NCBI GenBank assembly: GCA_026119855.1
Contig: JAOWBW010000164.1
Coordinates: 124,001 to 188,000, forward strand
Origin: Campanula takesimana
Lineage: Eukaryota; Streptophyta; Magnoliopsida; Asterales; Campanulaceae
DNA: 64,000 nt
Direction of reading: 5' to 3'
The notes beneath the pieces are model-generated. The model did not search any database and had not been told where the DNA came from. It saw only the letters and a program-made list of their open reading frames with translations. Position 1 is the first letter of the stretch. Each line of letters opens with the position of its first letter. Positions 9,480 to 20,538 of the stretch are shown here, piece by piece. Position numbers and translations under genes: made by a program.

Positions 9480-9487
9480 TATAAATA
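9480..9487 (+). promoter_or_regulatory. TATA box of Tat A 5' LTR
   Basis: TATAAATA followed by CGGGTCCTCCCCTCCCC. Transcription would start about 30 bp downstream, near 9515, making 9168-9510 the U3 part. Confidence 0.65.
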
Positions 9488-10322
9488 CGGGTCCTCCCCT
9501 CCCCAATTGAATCACACAATTTATTCTACAAGTTTTCTTTAGAACTGATGAGAAAACTCCATGTTTAAGCCTTTTCAGCACACTCGAAGCTCTTTCGAAT
9601 CATCAAGAAGCTTCAACCATAGTTCTTGCCAATCAAAGTAAGTCTCCTAACCTTTTTTATTTACGTTCTTGCCATGTTCTTAGGTTATATCTTAATTATT
9701 CATGTTCATATGATGTTTATGCATATATTCTTTATGTGTTCTTCATGTTCTTCATATGCTTAGACTAGATCTTCATATTATTCTACATAATTGATCTGCA
9801 TGTTACTCATGTTTATTCATATGATCTTCATGTCTTTCATATCATTATGCTAGATCTAGGGTTTATTCTACATAATATGCCAAATCTAGGGTTTTAATCT
9901 TCTTATATTCATGTTATCTCATGTATAGCCTATGATGATCTAGGGTTTCATCAAACCCTAACACGATCTAGGAATTACTTCTAAACTCTAATCTTTAGAT
10001 AAATATTCCCCCTTCCTTATACATGATCCCCGCTTCATCTTTCTATTCTAAATTCATCAATGAACTACGCTGACCTGAGCTTCTCATATTGAGAAGAACG
10101 TACGGAATCTTCGGGTCCGATCTCAAACACTAAACACACACACACACACACATTGATCATGTTAGAAAGACTGATCTGTCGGGAAATAGGAGTGATCACA
10201 TGAATATTCTTCTTCTATTGTAAATTGACCCCCGAACCCAATTATTCTAATTAGTTTTTCAATGTTTTAACTACAAATAAAACGGCGTGGCGACTCCCAA
10301 TTTTAAACACACGTATTAATAG

Positions 10323-10340
10323 AGGCGACTCCGCTAGGGA
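10323..10340 (+). promoter_or_regulatory. PBS-like sequence of Tat A
   Basis: AGGCGACTCCGCTAGGGA directly after the LTR end corresponds to TGGCGACTCTGCTGGGGA at the same place in Tat B (54116-54099, minus). The Tat A version carries several substitutions. I infer it is the primer site from its position; I did not identify the tRNA. Confidence 0.6.
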
Positions 10341-10579
10341 ATGTTTTGAAACTTCTTTCAAACTTAGTGGGTCTAACTTTCGTTATTTTCATGATCTCTT
10401 CTCTCTCTTATTTCTCGAACAAGATTACTATTGCACACTACCGTTAGTCTGTGTCACACTGCACAACCCTACTCCAGATAATCTGCCGAGTGCACATATT
10501 TTGGTGATCCTATCGCCTCTTTCTTCATGGCACCCGGGTTATCTAACTCACCGTGTACGCATGCGAGCGCTTGAGGTTT
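10341..10579 (+). other. Tat A leader, first part
   Basis: Untranslated leader that aligns with the inverted Tat B leader through blocks such as TTTTGGTGATCCTATCGCC and GGCACCCGGG. It ends in GGTTT (10575-10579), the left target duplication of Copia A. The leader continues at 34979. Confidence 0.75.
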
Positions 10580-11380
10580 TGTTGGTCCCAAAGGGCAACA
10601 AGGGTATGGAAAATAGCTAGAGGGGGGGGTGAATAGCTGTTTTACAATTCTTTTCGTACCCTTGAAAATTCAATGGCAAATGCGCACTTAATCAAATAAG
10701 CGTTATGAAATGCGCCTAAGTGAGTGAGTGAAATGCACAGCGGAATAGTTAAGTAAAGTAGGCGCAAATGATTAAAAGGGGCGCAACACATACTCTAAGT
10801 ATTTTGGCTCAAAGTGGGTGAAATAAGGAACTTAGGCAATTGATATAACAAACACAACACAATTCAATCCAATCAATCTACAATGAGTAAACAAGCAAAT
10901 AGTGAGTAAAGATAATAACTTGAAAGTAAATGACAAGAAATTAATACGCGCTATTTGTAGAGGTTCGATTGGGAAATGATCTACGTCCTCTACCAAGATG
11001 GTTAGTCTTGGATTTCTAATAGAGATCTTATATTATGAGCACAAATTACAACGTTTGAGCTTATACACTAACTCAAGATCTAATATTCTATGAAAGAACA
11101 AATCCTAGACAAAAACCGGTGTATCTCTAAAAGAAAGATCTAAGTGATCAAACTTAAAGAGGTGCGTGTGTGATTTTAGATTCAAGGCTTTTTAGATCTT
11201 TGAGATTGAGAGCACAAGAAAACTAAAGTGTTTTTGCTTGAGGATCTGGGCTAAGGATGAAGGTATGAAGATGTTCTTGAGAATTCTGGAAAATCAAAGG
11301 AAATCTTCAAATCTTCAACAAATGCTTGAGAGAGAAATTCTGAGATTCTTAGCAACTTCAAAACGTTTCAAGTTATGGGG

Positions 11381-11388
11381 TATTTATA
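11381..11388 (-). promoter_or_regulatory. TATA box of Copia A LTR
   Basis: TATAAATA on the minus strand, conserved in the other LTR at 34371-34364. The GCGC cluster lies about 255-400 bp upstream in sense orientation. Confidence 0.6.
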
Positions 11389-11644
11389 CTAGAGCCCAAA
11401 CACTAGCCATTGGAAATCCCTTATGGATAAGGTCAAAGGAAAGATGTGCTGTCGCTCAATGAGTGGAGCACGTGTCCTTTTATAGCCGTTAGACACATAA
11501 CACAAATATGACCATTATGGACAGGTGTCCTTAGATGCGGGTGTATACGTGTTATTTAACCACCGTTGGATCATTGGCGTAGTTTGAATCTCTTCAAGTC
11601 TTCATGTCTTCTATAAATCACTGAGTGTTGAATTGTATCTTTGA

Positions 11645-11780
11645 AGCGCGTTGAGCCAAGGGGCGCGTGACACATGCGCGCGTTGAGCCATTAGGGGCGC
11701 ATGAGCGATGCTAGGCGCATACTCATATGCGCGTACCAAAGGAGGCGCATGGCGCAAGAGAGGGGCGCATGGGCGCGTGG
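11645..11780. repeat. GCGC motif cluster in Copia A U3
   Basis: Dense GCGC-centred words: GCGCGTTGAGCCA at 11646 and 11678, GGGGCGCGTGA and GGGGCGCATGA at about 11660 and 11693, then AGGCGCAT at 11713 and 11743, GGGCGCAT at 11763 and GGGCGCGT at 11771. The same cluster is present but more mutated in the 5' LTR (34629-34765), with losses mainly of CpG. Confidence 0.75.
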
Positions 11781-11989
11781 CTCAAACTGAAATTGTGATT
11801 TTCTTCAATCTTGATATTTAAGCCCTATTCCTAAGCCTATTATATTTCAATGGACTACCTAAAAAATGAAGTATAAATACTTTTTACATGTGGGTCTAAA
11901 GTCCATGAAATAAAACTTAGGTGATGGATCAATCAAATCTAATCAATCCTATTACATTGAAACTGAGATATAAGTGGGCATACCCAACA

Positions 11990-12505
11990 ATCTCCCCCTA
12001 TTTGATTGATGCCATTACCTACTATATCAGGGACAAACATTATACTTGATAATAACATGTCCAAATAAATGAAATTGGTAAATCATTCTCAAGTTAATTC
12101 ACACACTAGTCCAAGATATAGATTTCTAATCTATTCCAATAAAGATAAAACATTATACATGGAAAGATAGAAACAATAGTTTAATACATTCAAAAGGATA
12201 TATGAGTTTTAGTTTTGAAATGTGTTTAACCAAAATTTAAACTCAATGCATGAAAATATGAAACAGTTCAAATATGATGCATATGATTTTAAACAATAAA
12301 TTCATTGTTCTACAAACAAGGAGTTTGAATGAACAAGGTTTGAAAAACGTGATGCTTTGTTCTCATTAAAACTCAAAATGTAAGAGTTGGTGATTACAAG
12401 TTTTGAACAGAACAAAAGATGTGCTAAAACATGTAAGCAATAAGTCACTAACAAAAGGTTCTAATCATCAAAAGATTTTAACAACTTATAAATAAATGAA
12501 AAGAA
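11990..12505 (-). other. Copia A 3' UTR and PPT
   Basis: TAGGGGGAGAT (12000-11990, minus) borders the LTR as polypurine tract. The other 500 bases to the end of the third ORF are AT-rich with no frame or motif recognised. Confidence 0.75.
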
Positions 12506-14021
12506 CTAAGGATTGGGAGGAGGCGCATCATCGTCTTCCTTCAATCCTTCTTCGATCTCCTTCACGGAGCGCTGAATCTGCTTTGACATTTGAAGACAAC
12601 GGTTGAAAACACCATGAGTGTCAGTGACACCATCTCTAATATAGCGCAAATGATCAACATTGATGTTTTGATACTTATCAATGGTGCGCTGAGTAATAGC
12701 TTGCTGTTGTGAAAAGTTTTCAGTGAAGGCTTGAAAGTTTGCTTCAACAGCAGTTTGAGCATAGATAATATCAGCAGAGGTTCTTTCTGCGCGCCTGTCT
12801 GCACTGGAATGTGCGGCGCTGAAATGAATGACTATTAATTCCTCTAAAACATCGATCTTGGAGAGCAAGGAACTAAAGTCAACCGGTGCGCTAGGAGCAG
12901 AACTAGAAGTAGGCGCAGAGGTTTCAGGCGCTTTAGGAGCAGCGTTTGGTTCAGAAATGGGTTCTGCGCCATAGACAGTTAATCCAAAGATTTCTAGCTC
13001 ATCTTTAACTTCTTTGAGCTTATCAACCACGCTCAACAAATTATGTCTATCTCCAGCCACTATCTCAAACAACTTCCTTATATCACCTGCTATATTCAAC
13101 TCTACCTCCCTTATAGCGTTAATGAAATCTTGGCCATCAGTGAGTTTGATGCCACCGTCTATACGTTCATGTAGGGAAGCAAGAGTAACTTTGAAAAGCT
13201 CATTCATTTGATCTATAGCATCTTTCCACTATTGAGGAGTAAGGAAATGTTTGTCCTTGATATTAGCATCTATGCGCACCATCTCCCCCTTAATGGCAGC
13301 AATCTCATCAGCTTGCTGAGTAAGCATAGTAGTATGAAGCTCTAACTGAGAGTTAATATGAGCTTGGCCTTGCTGAAGTTGCTGTAGTAGTGAAATAACC
13401 ACACTCATGTCAGGAGTGGGAGGAGGAGGAGGAGCAGGAGTAGGTTGAGGTGCAGTAGAAGTGGAGTGCCTAACTGGTGATGGAGTAGGAGCGCGAGGAG
13501 GAGAAGGAAGATAGTCATCACTGGAAGTAGGTTCTACTGAATAAGTTGGGGGCGCAGAAGCACTATGAGGAGGTGCAGAAGGGCTCTTGCACCTAATTAA
13601 GGGCTCTGGCTCCCCCTGAACTTGATCGTCACTCAAGTCACCAAAAAGTTCAGCAGATAGTTTATCTTTGAGTTGTTGGCGCTCAGCAGAGAGTGGATCT
13701 GGAGTTAGTTTCTGAACTGGAGCAGGATCAGAAGTCTTTGATGGAGGCGCATTAGGATCAGGCGCGCGTACATCAGCGCTAGACCCTGCACCTTTGCGCC
13801 TTTCTGATTTTGCCCATTCAGCAACCTGTTTAAATCTGTAGTCTTCATCTCGCCTTTTCTGTGCTTCCAGTCTGCTGGCTTCCTTAGCGCACTTCAGTTC
13901 CTTTTCTTCTTCAGTTTCAGTCCTAGGGCACTTTGGAGGTCTGCTTGTACCTTCAGCAATTCCTTTTTCCTTAACCTTTTCTGCGCCATGAGCAATTTCT
14001 TCTGCGCGAGGTGCAGTTCAG
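12506..14021 (-). pseudogene. Copia A third ORF, C-terminal part (proline-rich and coiled-coil)
   Basis: One frame runs from about 14021 to 12506 with a single in-frame TAG at 13231-13229. The first 130 residues are charged (Lys/Glu-rich helices). A Pro/Ser-rich segment of about 90 residues follows (PSPPRAPTPSPVRHS near its centre). After the stop come about 230 residues rich in heptad-like Leu/Ile (ELFKVTLASLHERIDGG onward), probably coiled coil, and an acidic DDDAPPPNP tail. A proline-rich region followed by a C-terminal coiled coil is the layout reported for the envelope-like protein of SIRE elements. I see no clear transmembrane helix in this part. Function unknown. Confidence 0.7.
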
Positions 14022-14034
14022 TATATGCGCCATC

Positions 14035-14891
14035 TTATACGCCTTCCACATCTTCATCTGACTCAGTGGCTTCATCAACCAACTGATCACCTTTTACTCG
14101 AGGCGCGCGCTTAGCCATGCGCTTTCTATGCCTTTTCAACACCAAACTGTCTTTGCCAAAAATTGGAACGTCAGTTGTTTGATAAACTGGGTTCTCAGCA
14201 AGAAAAGTGGCAAGCGCAGGATAGGTGAGAAAAATCTTCGTAAGGATTCTGCAATGGGTTTTAAACTTAGTCTTCCCATCAGCCTTATTCTTGTTGTACT
14301 TATCAATCTGGTCCCGTAAAGTCTTGAATAAGATTTGAGGCCAGTTGAGTATGGCTCTTCCCATAATTGCAGCAGTATATTCCCACTGCTCCATTGTGAA
14401 TCTATTCACATTTCCCGTCTTGAAAATAATGGAAGTCCCCACTAAATGCGCGATATGAGCCAGTAGATCACCACCATCCCTTATCTCAACAGATTTGATG
14501 TTATTCTGAAGAATAGAAATGTTGAGATGGGTACTCGCCATTAGATTCTGCGTAGTAGCAGAATAGGTGTTGATTTTACCAGCTACACTCAGAGGGCCAG
14601 TTGTGTTGAAGTTGATGATATTCTTGAGAGTACCAGTGGAAATAGTGATATCCACGTTTTGAACGACGGCGCGTATTCTGTAGCGCATGTAGCCTTCAGC
14701 TGTTGGTATCTCAACAAGAGCAGCATAGGAGAAGAATTCATCCACAAGGAGCGGTGAGTAGAAAGGTTGCTCCAAAGTGAATAAAGGTAGAAGACCAGCA
14801 GTTCTAATATACTCCATGATATCAACTCCAATCTGGACTGCAGATAGCTCAGTGAGATTAAAAGTCTCACTAGGCCTGAATTTGCTGGATC
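14035..14891 (-). CDS. Copia A third ORF, N-terminal domain (plant transposon protein-like)
   Basis: About 285 codons from a splice-acceptor-like CAG at 14894-14892 to TAA at 14037-14035. No ATG lies near the 5' end; the first in-frame Met is about 25 residues in (VDIMEYIRTAGLL). The sequence (PFYSPLLVDEFFSYA near residue 45; MEQWEYTAAIMGRAILNWPQ near 170) resembles the domain annotated as 'putative plant transposon protein' in extra ORFs of plant retroelements; that is recognition from memory, not a search. It ends with a basic RKRMAKRAPR stretch and an acidic tail. It is joined to the downstream part by a frame change within about 15 bases, so both probably formed one protein of about 800 residues. 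Confidence 0.7.
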
Positions 14892-14915
14892 CTGAAAGAA
14901 TAAACAATGAAATTA
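14887..14915 (-). promoter_or_regulatory. Splice-acceptor-like site at the start of the third ORF
   Basis: The minus strand reads TTCATTGTTTATTCTTTCAG followed by GATCC: a T-rich tract and CAG/G. The reading frame is open through the site but closed by TGA about 40 bases upstream, and no ATG is near. This fits expression of the ORF from a spliced subgenomic RNA. Confidence 0.5.
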
Positions 14916-14925
14916 GGAGTGTATC

Positions 14926-15278
14926 AGGCGCATAGAATCATAAAAATGAACTAAGTAAAAGTAGGCGCATAACAATATATAGGCGCATAACAATAGTAGG
15001 CGCATACTATAATTAGGCGCATACATGTTGTAGGCGCATACAAATACGAGGCGCATAGATATGGTTCTATGAGAAATACTAAGGAAAAAATTAAACATAA
15101 AAATTTGACTAAGTAAAATTTAGGCGCATAAGATTTTTAGGCGCATAATGGCATTAGGCGCATGAATGATTGAGGCGCATAACACTTGTATTTGCAGGAC
15201 GCGCATACAATTGTTAAGCGCATGAATCACTTAAGGCGCATAAGGACATAGGGCGCATAAAGTAATACGTAGGCGCAT
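14926..15278. repeat. 17-bp periodic AGGCGCAT array
   Basis: Sixteen copies of AGGCGCAT or one-base variants begin at 14926, 14963, 14981, 14998, 15015, 15032, 15049, 15122, 15139, 15156, 15173, 15199, 15216, 15234, 15251 and 15271. Most steps are exactly 17 bp, others 18, 20, 26, 37 and 73. The spacers (usually 9 bp, often beginning with A) are unrelated to each other, so this is not a simple minisatellite. Confidence 0.93.
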
Positions 15279-16721
15279 AACTATGTGAAAAGTTCTAACT
15301 TAGCATAAAAACACACAAAGAAGTAAACTTAGTAAACATGCAAGCAAACAAGATCAAACATGAAAAATTTTGAAAATTTTGAAATCCAAGTCATGCAAAA
15401 ATAACGAAGAACACGAAGAACATGCCTTGAGTGCTCGAAGAACACCAAGAACACCTAATTCGTGAAACTTCACCAAATCAAGCACACAATATGTCAAAAT
15501 AACCGCAAGAAGACAAGGATCACAAAAAAGTAAATCAAAACAATAACAAAACAACAACAAATCCAGAAAATGGATTTAAAGACACGAAAATTTGAAAAGT
15601 TCAAAAATGAAGATTTTTCAGATTCGCACCAAATAACGAATTGATCGTTGAAAAGTTTAGTTATAAAGATTCGAAATCAAAAAATGAACATAACCCAACA
15701 AACGATTTTGAAAACGGATCACTGAAACAAGTTTAATCAACAGAGGAGCATTTTTCGGTTTTCGAAAAACCGAGAACACAGAAATGACGAAAAAATGAAA
15801 AAAAATGCAGAAATTAAAGAGTTTTAAGGTTAGAAATCCATACCATTTCTTCTTGATTTGTCTTTGTAGAACGTTTAGGACCCATTAATATATATAAAGA
15901 AAGAGTTGAAGAGAAAGAGAAGAAAATATAGAGAGAAAATAAGAGAGAGAGAGAGAGGCGGTGACTGGAAGGAGAGGGAGAAGAGAGAGAGTTGGTAGGA
16001 TATTATAGGTGAAATAATGAAAAAGGAAATGGGAAGGGGTAGAGTCAAATATATAGGGTTGGTTTTCTAGACAAAAATGGAAGATGAAGAGATGGGCATT
16101 TATGGTGATTGACTTTGGAAAAGACAAGCATTAATGAGGGATTTTAGGAGGTGATGACTTATTTAATGCTGAATGACCCAAGGAGTGTTGATGTGACATC
16201 TTGGGTTAAGAAAAAATGCTCCACTTCCCTTATAAGTGTATGAGCAATTTTGACTAATTTTTTCACAAACCCCAAAAACATCTGTTTTGGTGTAAGTTTG
16301 GGTTGCAAGAAATATATCCCCAGAAAATAAAATTTTTGAAAAACGAAAAACGAGGAAAAAATAATTGAATAAGTACCCTGAACAATTATGGAATGTCAAA
16401 AGACAAAGAATCTATGCAATAAATAAAAACATACCTGGTACTTGTGAAATTTAATACGTTCAATCATAAGAATAATATTTTTTGGTGAATTGATTGAGCC
16501 GCAGTCATAAATGGGCGCTAGGGAGGCGCATAACACTCATGGGCTCGCATGATGGATAGGGCGCATAAGGCTTTTGAGCGCGCAGAGCGTGGGGGCGTGC
16601 AGTCATGCTTGAGCGCGCATTGAGTTTCCTTGAAACTCAGAAACTGATTTACCTTTTTAACCTAGGATACTTATAACTCAACAAAACATAAAATCATTAG
16701 CAATAACAAAACTATATGGAA
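15279..16721 (-). other. Copia A spacer between RNase H and third ORF
   Basis: Non-coding on both strands. 15350-15860 is A-rich on the plus strand. 15888-15985 is a GA-rich tract (polypyrimidine on the sense strand). 16507-16620 holds a second GCGC array. Frames here are short and without recognisable domains. Confidence 0.7.
16507..16620. repeat. Second GCGC array of Copia A, about 17-19 bp period
   Basis: GGGCGCTA (16513), AGGCGCAT (16524), GGGCTCGCAT (16541), GGGCGCAT (16559), GAGCGCGCA (16576), GGGCGTGC (16593) and GAGCGCGCAT (16611). Most successive copies are 17-19 bp apart, echoing the array at 14926-15278. Confidence 0.75.
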
Positions 16722-17356
16722 TTAGTTGAGTTCAAGCATACCCATTTCACCTCTCAAAAAGATGAACCGTTTCGCGTCAAGTGCTTTCGTTAGAATGTCG
16801 GCGATTTGAAAGTCGGTTCCCACGTATTCTAAATGAATATTTCCTTTCTCCACGTGGTGTTTGAGGAAGTGATATTTGATGTCGATGGGCTTGGTTTTGG
16901 AGTGCATGACAGGATTTTTAGAAACGGCAATGGTTGAAGTGTTGTCGCAGTAGATGGGACAATTTTCTTTGATTATATCATAGTCCACCAATTGCTGCTT
17001 CATCCATAGAATCTGACAGCAACAACTTTCTGCAGTGATATATTCTGCTTCCGTTGTTGATACAGATACTGAAGCTTGTTTTTTACTCGCCCATGACACA
17101 AGTCGATATCTGAGGAAATGACAAGTGCCACTTGTGCTTTTCCTATCAATTGTGCACGCTGCATAATCCGCATCTGAATAACCTACAAGTTTAAAATTAG
17201 AATTTTTGGTGTACCAAAGTCCAAGGTTAACAGTGCCGGAGAGATATCGTAAAATACGTTTCACAGCAATTAAGTGCACTTCTCTAGGGTCAGATTGATA
17301 ACGAGCGTAAACACAAACACTAAACATAATATGGTGCCTACTAGCAGTAGATAAAG
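16722..17356 (-). pseudogene. Copia A RNase H
   Basis: Copia-type RNase H of about 200 residues. Visible motifs: RYQSDP at the RT connection, GYSDADYA (first catalytic Asp), STTEAEYITAE (catalytic Glu), IYCDNTSTIAVSKNP (Asp) and the C-terminal HFLKHHVEKGNIHLEYV with the second DILTKAL motif. It is out of frame with RT: homology switches frame near 17350-17356, consistent with a 1-base deletion. The domain itself is uninterrupted to its stop. Confidence 0.85.
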
Positions 17357-18028
17357 GAGTGAGCCAATCATACCTCGATAGAGAGTTTGATCAACACGTT
17401 TACCTTTTAAATCTTTGTCGAGTTTGTTGCCGGTAGCCATTGGGGTGTCATATGCTTTAGCATTTTCTAGGCCAAACTTCTTGATTAGATCCCTTGTATA
17501 TTTGGCTTGATTGATAAAAATGTCTTCATTCATTTGCTTGATTTGAAGCCTGAGGAAGAATGTGAGTTCTCCCATCATGCTCATTTCAAACTTGCTCTTC
17601 ATTAGTTTCTCAAAGCGCTTGCACAACAATTCATTAGTAGAACCAAATATAATATCATCAACATAAATTTGAACAAGTAATTTATGACCATTATGTTTGA
17701 CAATGAAAAGAGTTGTATCGATTTTACCGCGAGTGAAGCCTTTTTCAATGAGAAACATTGATAGTGTATCGTACCATGCTCTTGGCGTTTGCTTGAGCCC
17801 ATACAAAGCTTTCTGGAGTTTGTACACATGATTTGGAAATTGTGAATCTTCAAACCCAGGCGGGTGAGCTACGTAGACTTGTTCTTGGAGTTTACCATTT
17901 AGAAACGCGCTCTTCACATCCATTTGATATAACTTGAAGTTCTTGTGAGCAGCGTAAGCTAGAAAGAGTCTGATAGCTTCAAGTCTTGCTACGGGCGCAA
18001 AAGTTTCATCGTAATCAATGCCTTTTTC
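17357..18028 (-). pseudogene. Copia A reverse transcriptase, body
   Basis: Continues directly after the TAA at 18031-18029 with the GIDYDETFAPVARLEAIR motif, then MDVKSAFLNGKL, KALYGLKQTPRAWY and the catalytic YVDDIIFGS. All three catalytic Asp positions are present. The domain is inactive only because of the upstream stop and the downstream frameshift. In a working element the RT would copy element RNA in the particle. Confidence 0.87.
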
Positions 18029-20005
18029 TTACCTATAGCCTTGTGCAACCAACCTTGCTTTGTTTCTTGTGATGGTTCCATTCTCATCCATCTTGTTTCT
18101 GAACACCCATTTCGTACCAATCACTCCTTGATCATTTGGTCTTGGAACTAGAGTCCAAACCTTACATCGTTCAAATTGATTGAGTTCTTCTTGCATTGCA
18201 ACAACCCAATTCGGATCTTGGAGCGCTTCATCAGCCTTCTTCGGTTCAATTTGAGAGATAAATGAAGTGTAAGCATCAAAGTTTGTAGCTCTCCTTGTAC
18301 GAACACCAACATGTAGATCACCAATGATATTATTGATTGGGTGACCTCTAACTTTACGAATTTCAAGAGGTAAGTTAGGTTGGGTTGTAGTAACTTGAAG
18401 GTCTTCAATTGGTACATCTTCACCAGATTCAAAATCATCAAAATTTGGGACATGAACTGGTTCAGAATTGAAACTAGGGTTAACACCAGATGCATCATTA
18501 GATATAGGCACGTGAGAAGAATCAAGAGGCGCATCATTTGAGGGAGGCGCAGCTGATGATTCATTTGGCGCGCCATATGAGGAATTAGGCGCATTTGATG
18601 TAGATGGATTTCCTTGAGTTGATGGATTTTGTTCAAGTGTAGGCGCATCATAAATAGGAGCACCTGTTTCATTAAGCTCAACAGAATCATCAGGAACATT
18701 TGGAGCCAAATGTAGCTCAAGAAGAGAATGTTCATCAAATGTAACATGTACAGATTCAACTATCACTAATGTAGATCTATTAAAAACGCGAAAAGCTTTA
18801 GAATGTTTGGCATACCCAACAAAAATACCTTCGTCGGCTTTGGCATCGAATTTACCTCTATGTTCGTTTCTGTTGTAGAGGATATAACATTTGCAACCAA
18901 AGATCTTGAAGAATGCAATGTTAGGAGTTCTACCATGCCATAGTTCATACGGAGTCTTGTTGTGAAGTTTGTTGATAAGGGAACGATTTTGAGTAAAACA
19001 TGTTGTGTTGATAGCTTCTTCCCAAAAGTACTTAGGCAATTTAGCTTCAGCTATCATCGTCTTTCCCGCTTCAATCAGCGTCATATTCTTTCTTTCCACA
19101 ACACCATTTCGTTGAGGAACTCCAGCAGTTGAGAAGTTGTGATCTATCCCATGATCGTCGCAATATTGAGCAACACCATTGTTCTTGAATCCTGTTCCAT
19201 TGTCGGATCGAACACTAACGATGTCATCTTCTTTTTGAGTTTGGAACAGTCTGAATAAGGTGGTCAAAATGTCATAGCAATCGTCTTTTGTAATCATCAT
19301 TTCCACGCATGTATATCTTGAATAATCATCCACCACGACTAGAGTATACTTGTTTCTTCTAATACTTGTGGTGGTGACTGGTCCAAATAGATCAATGTGC
19401 AGCAGTTGCAAACATCTAGTAGTTGAGGGATTGGTCTTGCTGGAGAAAGACTTTTTCGGTTGTTTGCCAAGTTGACACGCGGCACACTTCTTGTCATGAT
19501 GATCAGCAACCTTAGGAAGTCCTTTTACAAGATTATTCCTGCTGAGTTTAGATAGATACTTGAAGTTCAAGTGACTTAAGCGCTTGTGCCACAGCCAACT
19601 ATTTTCTCTCACACTTTTAGCTACAAAACAAAGATTAGTACTAGAGTTCATACTATGGAAATCAATAATGTAAATATTTTTCTTACGATATCCCGTGAGT
19701 AATGTAGCTCCGGTTTTGCCATTCTTGATAAGACATTGAGTTGAGGTAAAATGGCATTCTAATCTTTTGTCGCAGAATTGAGATATGGATAATGAATTGT
19801 GCTTGAGCCCTTCAACGAGTGAGACTCTTTCAATGCACACTTTGTCTTTCTTGAGCTTTCCATATGCTAAAACTTGACCTTTGTTGTTATCACCAAATGT
19901 TACTGAGGGACCTCTTTCTTCATGAACATCTTCAAGTAAGGATTCATCTCCAGTCATGTGTCGTGAACACCCACTATCGAGAATCCATTCATACGTTTAT
20001 CTTTT
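18029..20005 (-). pseudogene. Copia A protease, GAG-pre-integrase, integrase and RT start
   Basis: The frame opens with WILDSGCSRHMTGD, the SIRE-type protease active site with intact D-S-G, right after an in-frame TAA. The GAG-pre-integrase region follows (SWLWHKRLSHLNFKYLSKL; CAACQLGKQ zinc site). Integrase has D in HIDLFGP, D in RSDNGTGF and E in PQRNGVVERKN, spaced as DD35E. Then come a C-terminal domain, a Pro/Asn/Ser-rich linker with repeated Ala-Pro encoded by the element's GCGCC words, and the start of RT (WVFRNKMDENG). TAA at 18031-18029 stands where related elements have Gln, so one C-to-T change truncates Pol. Confidence 0.88.
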
Positions 20006-20085
20006 GAAGATCCAGTCATGAAGCAAAGAACCTGAAATATAAACATTTAAAGCAGGTCCCCATTATTCCTTTTCGGGTCCTAGAG

Positions 20086-20346
20086 TTAGCAACTTTTGAT
20101 GACCCACTCTTGCTTGACCTTAGGATTCTTACGTCCTTTGGCATTGGGAGTGAATCTCAAAAGGCATTCCACGGCCTTATGTCCCGAACAATCACAAATC
20201 GAACAATGATGAAAGCCACAAATCATGTGAGTTTTCACAAACTCTTTACTTTTCTTTGGGATAGCATCCTTCTTTGGGTCAGATGAGCCAGCCTTTACAA
20301 AATCTTTCTTTTGAAATTTTAGAGCGCTTTTTTTTGGAGGGCGCAT
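20086..20346 (-). pseudogene. Copia A second zinc knuckle region of Gag-Pol
   Basis: Short frame with HCSICDCSGHKAVECLLRF, a good CCHC knuckle (CX2CX4HX4C), between the coiled-coil region and the protease. SIRE-type elements often carry two knuckles around a coiled-coil region. The frame is separated from its neighbours by stops and indels. The upstream flank (20341-20430) is again rich in GCGC words. Confidence 0.7.
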
Positions 20347-20538
20347 AGGGCTAGGAGGCGCACGGCGGTTAGGCGCGTGGCTGTTAGGCGCATAATGTGC
20401 ACTCGGAGAAGGAGCGCGCCTTGTTTCAAGAATGGTTTTGCTAGAGGATTATTCATCTGTAGCTATTTCCTTCTATTTAGCTTTCCCAAATTGTTTTGTT
20501 GGGTAGACATAATGGAATGATTGTCTCTTGACTTTTTC

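Larger units (their letters stand above)
9168..10321 (+). mobile_element. 5' LTR of Tat A (Ty3/gypsy, Tat type)
   Basis: The right end (about 10321) is fixed by the PBS-like sequence that follows and by alignment with the inverted Tat B LTR at 54118. The last 270 bp contain shared blocks: GAGCTTCTCAT, an AC microsatellite at 10133-10152, CAATGTTTTAACTAC. The left end is set where similarity to the copia LTR stops and is uncertain by tens of bases. A TATA box is at 9480. Upstream of it GTGGCCAC-type palindromes are iterated. No matching 3' LTR is found downstream of the pol genes. Confidence 0.65.
10580..11989 (-). repeat. 3' LTR of Copia A
   Basis: 1410 bp with scattered differences from the 5' LTR (small indels, substitutions), so this insertion is older than TR-GAG. 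The sense U3 half contains a cluster of GCGC words (11645-11780). An 8-G run at 10622-10629 lies near the sense end. Confidence 0.93.

Noticed and set aside
9163..9519. 118-codon minus-strand frame at the left end of the Tat LTR
   Set aside because: No domain similarity, and it crosses the U3 region and TATA box of an LTR on the opposite strand.
11238..11462. Small plus-strand frame, also seen at 34218-34469
   Set aside because: It lies in the Copia A LTR on the antisense strand and recurs only because the LTR is repeated; lengths differ through indels.
12506..14891. Classical retroviral envelope glycoprotein
   Set aside because: No signal peptide, furin-type site or clear membrane anchor seen; only the layout resembles SIRE envelope-like ORFs, so I call it envelope-like at most.
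14926..15278. CRISPR-like array (short repeat, unique spacers)
   Set aside because: Repeat 8 bp and spacer 9 bp are far too short, and the context is a plant retrotransposon without any cas-like gene.
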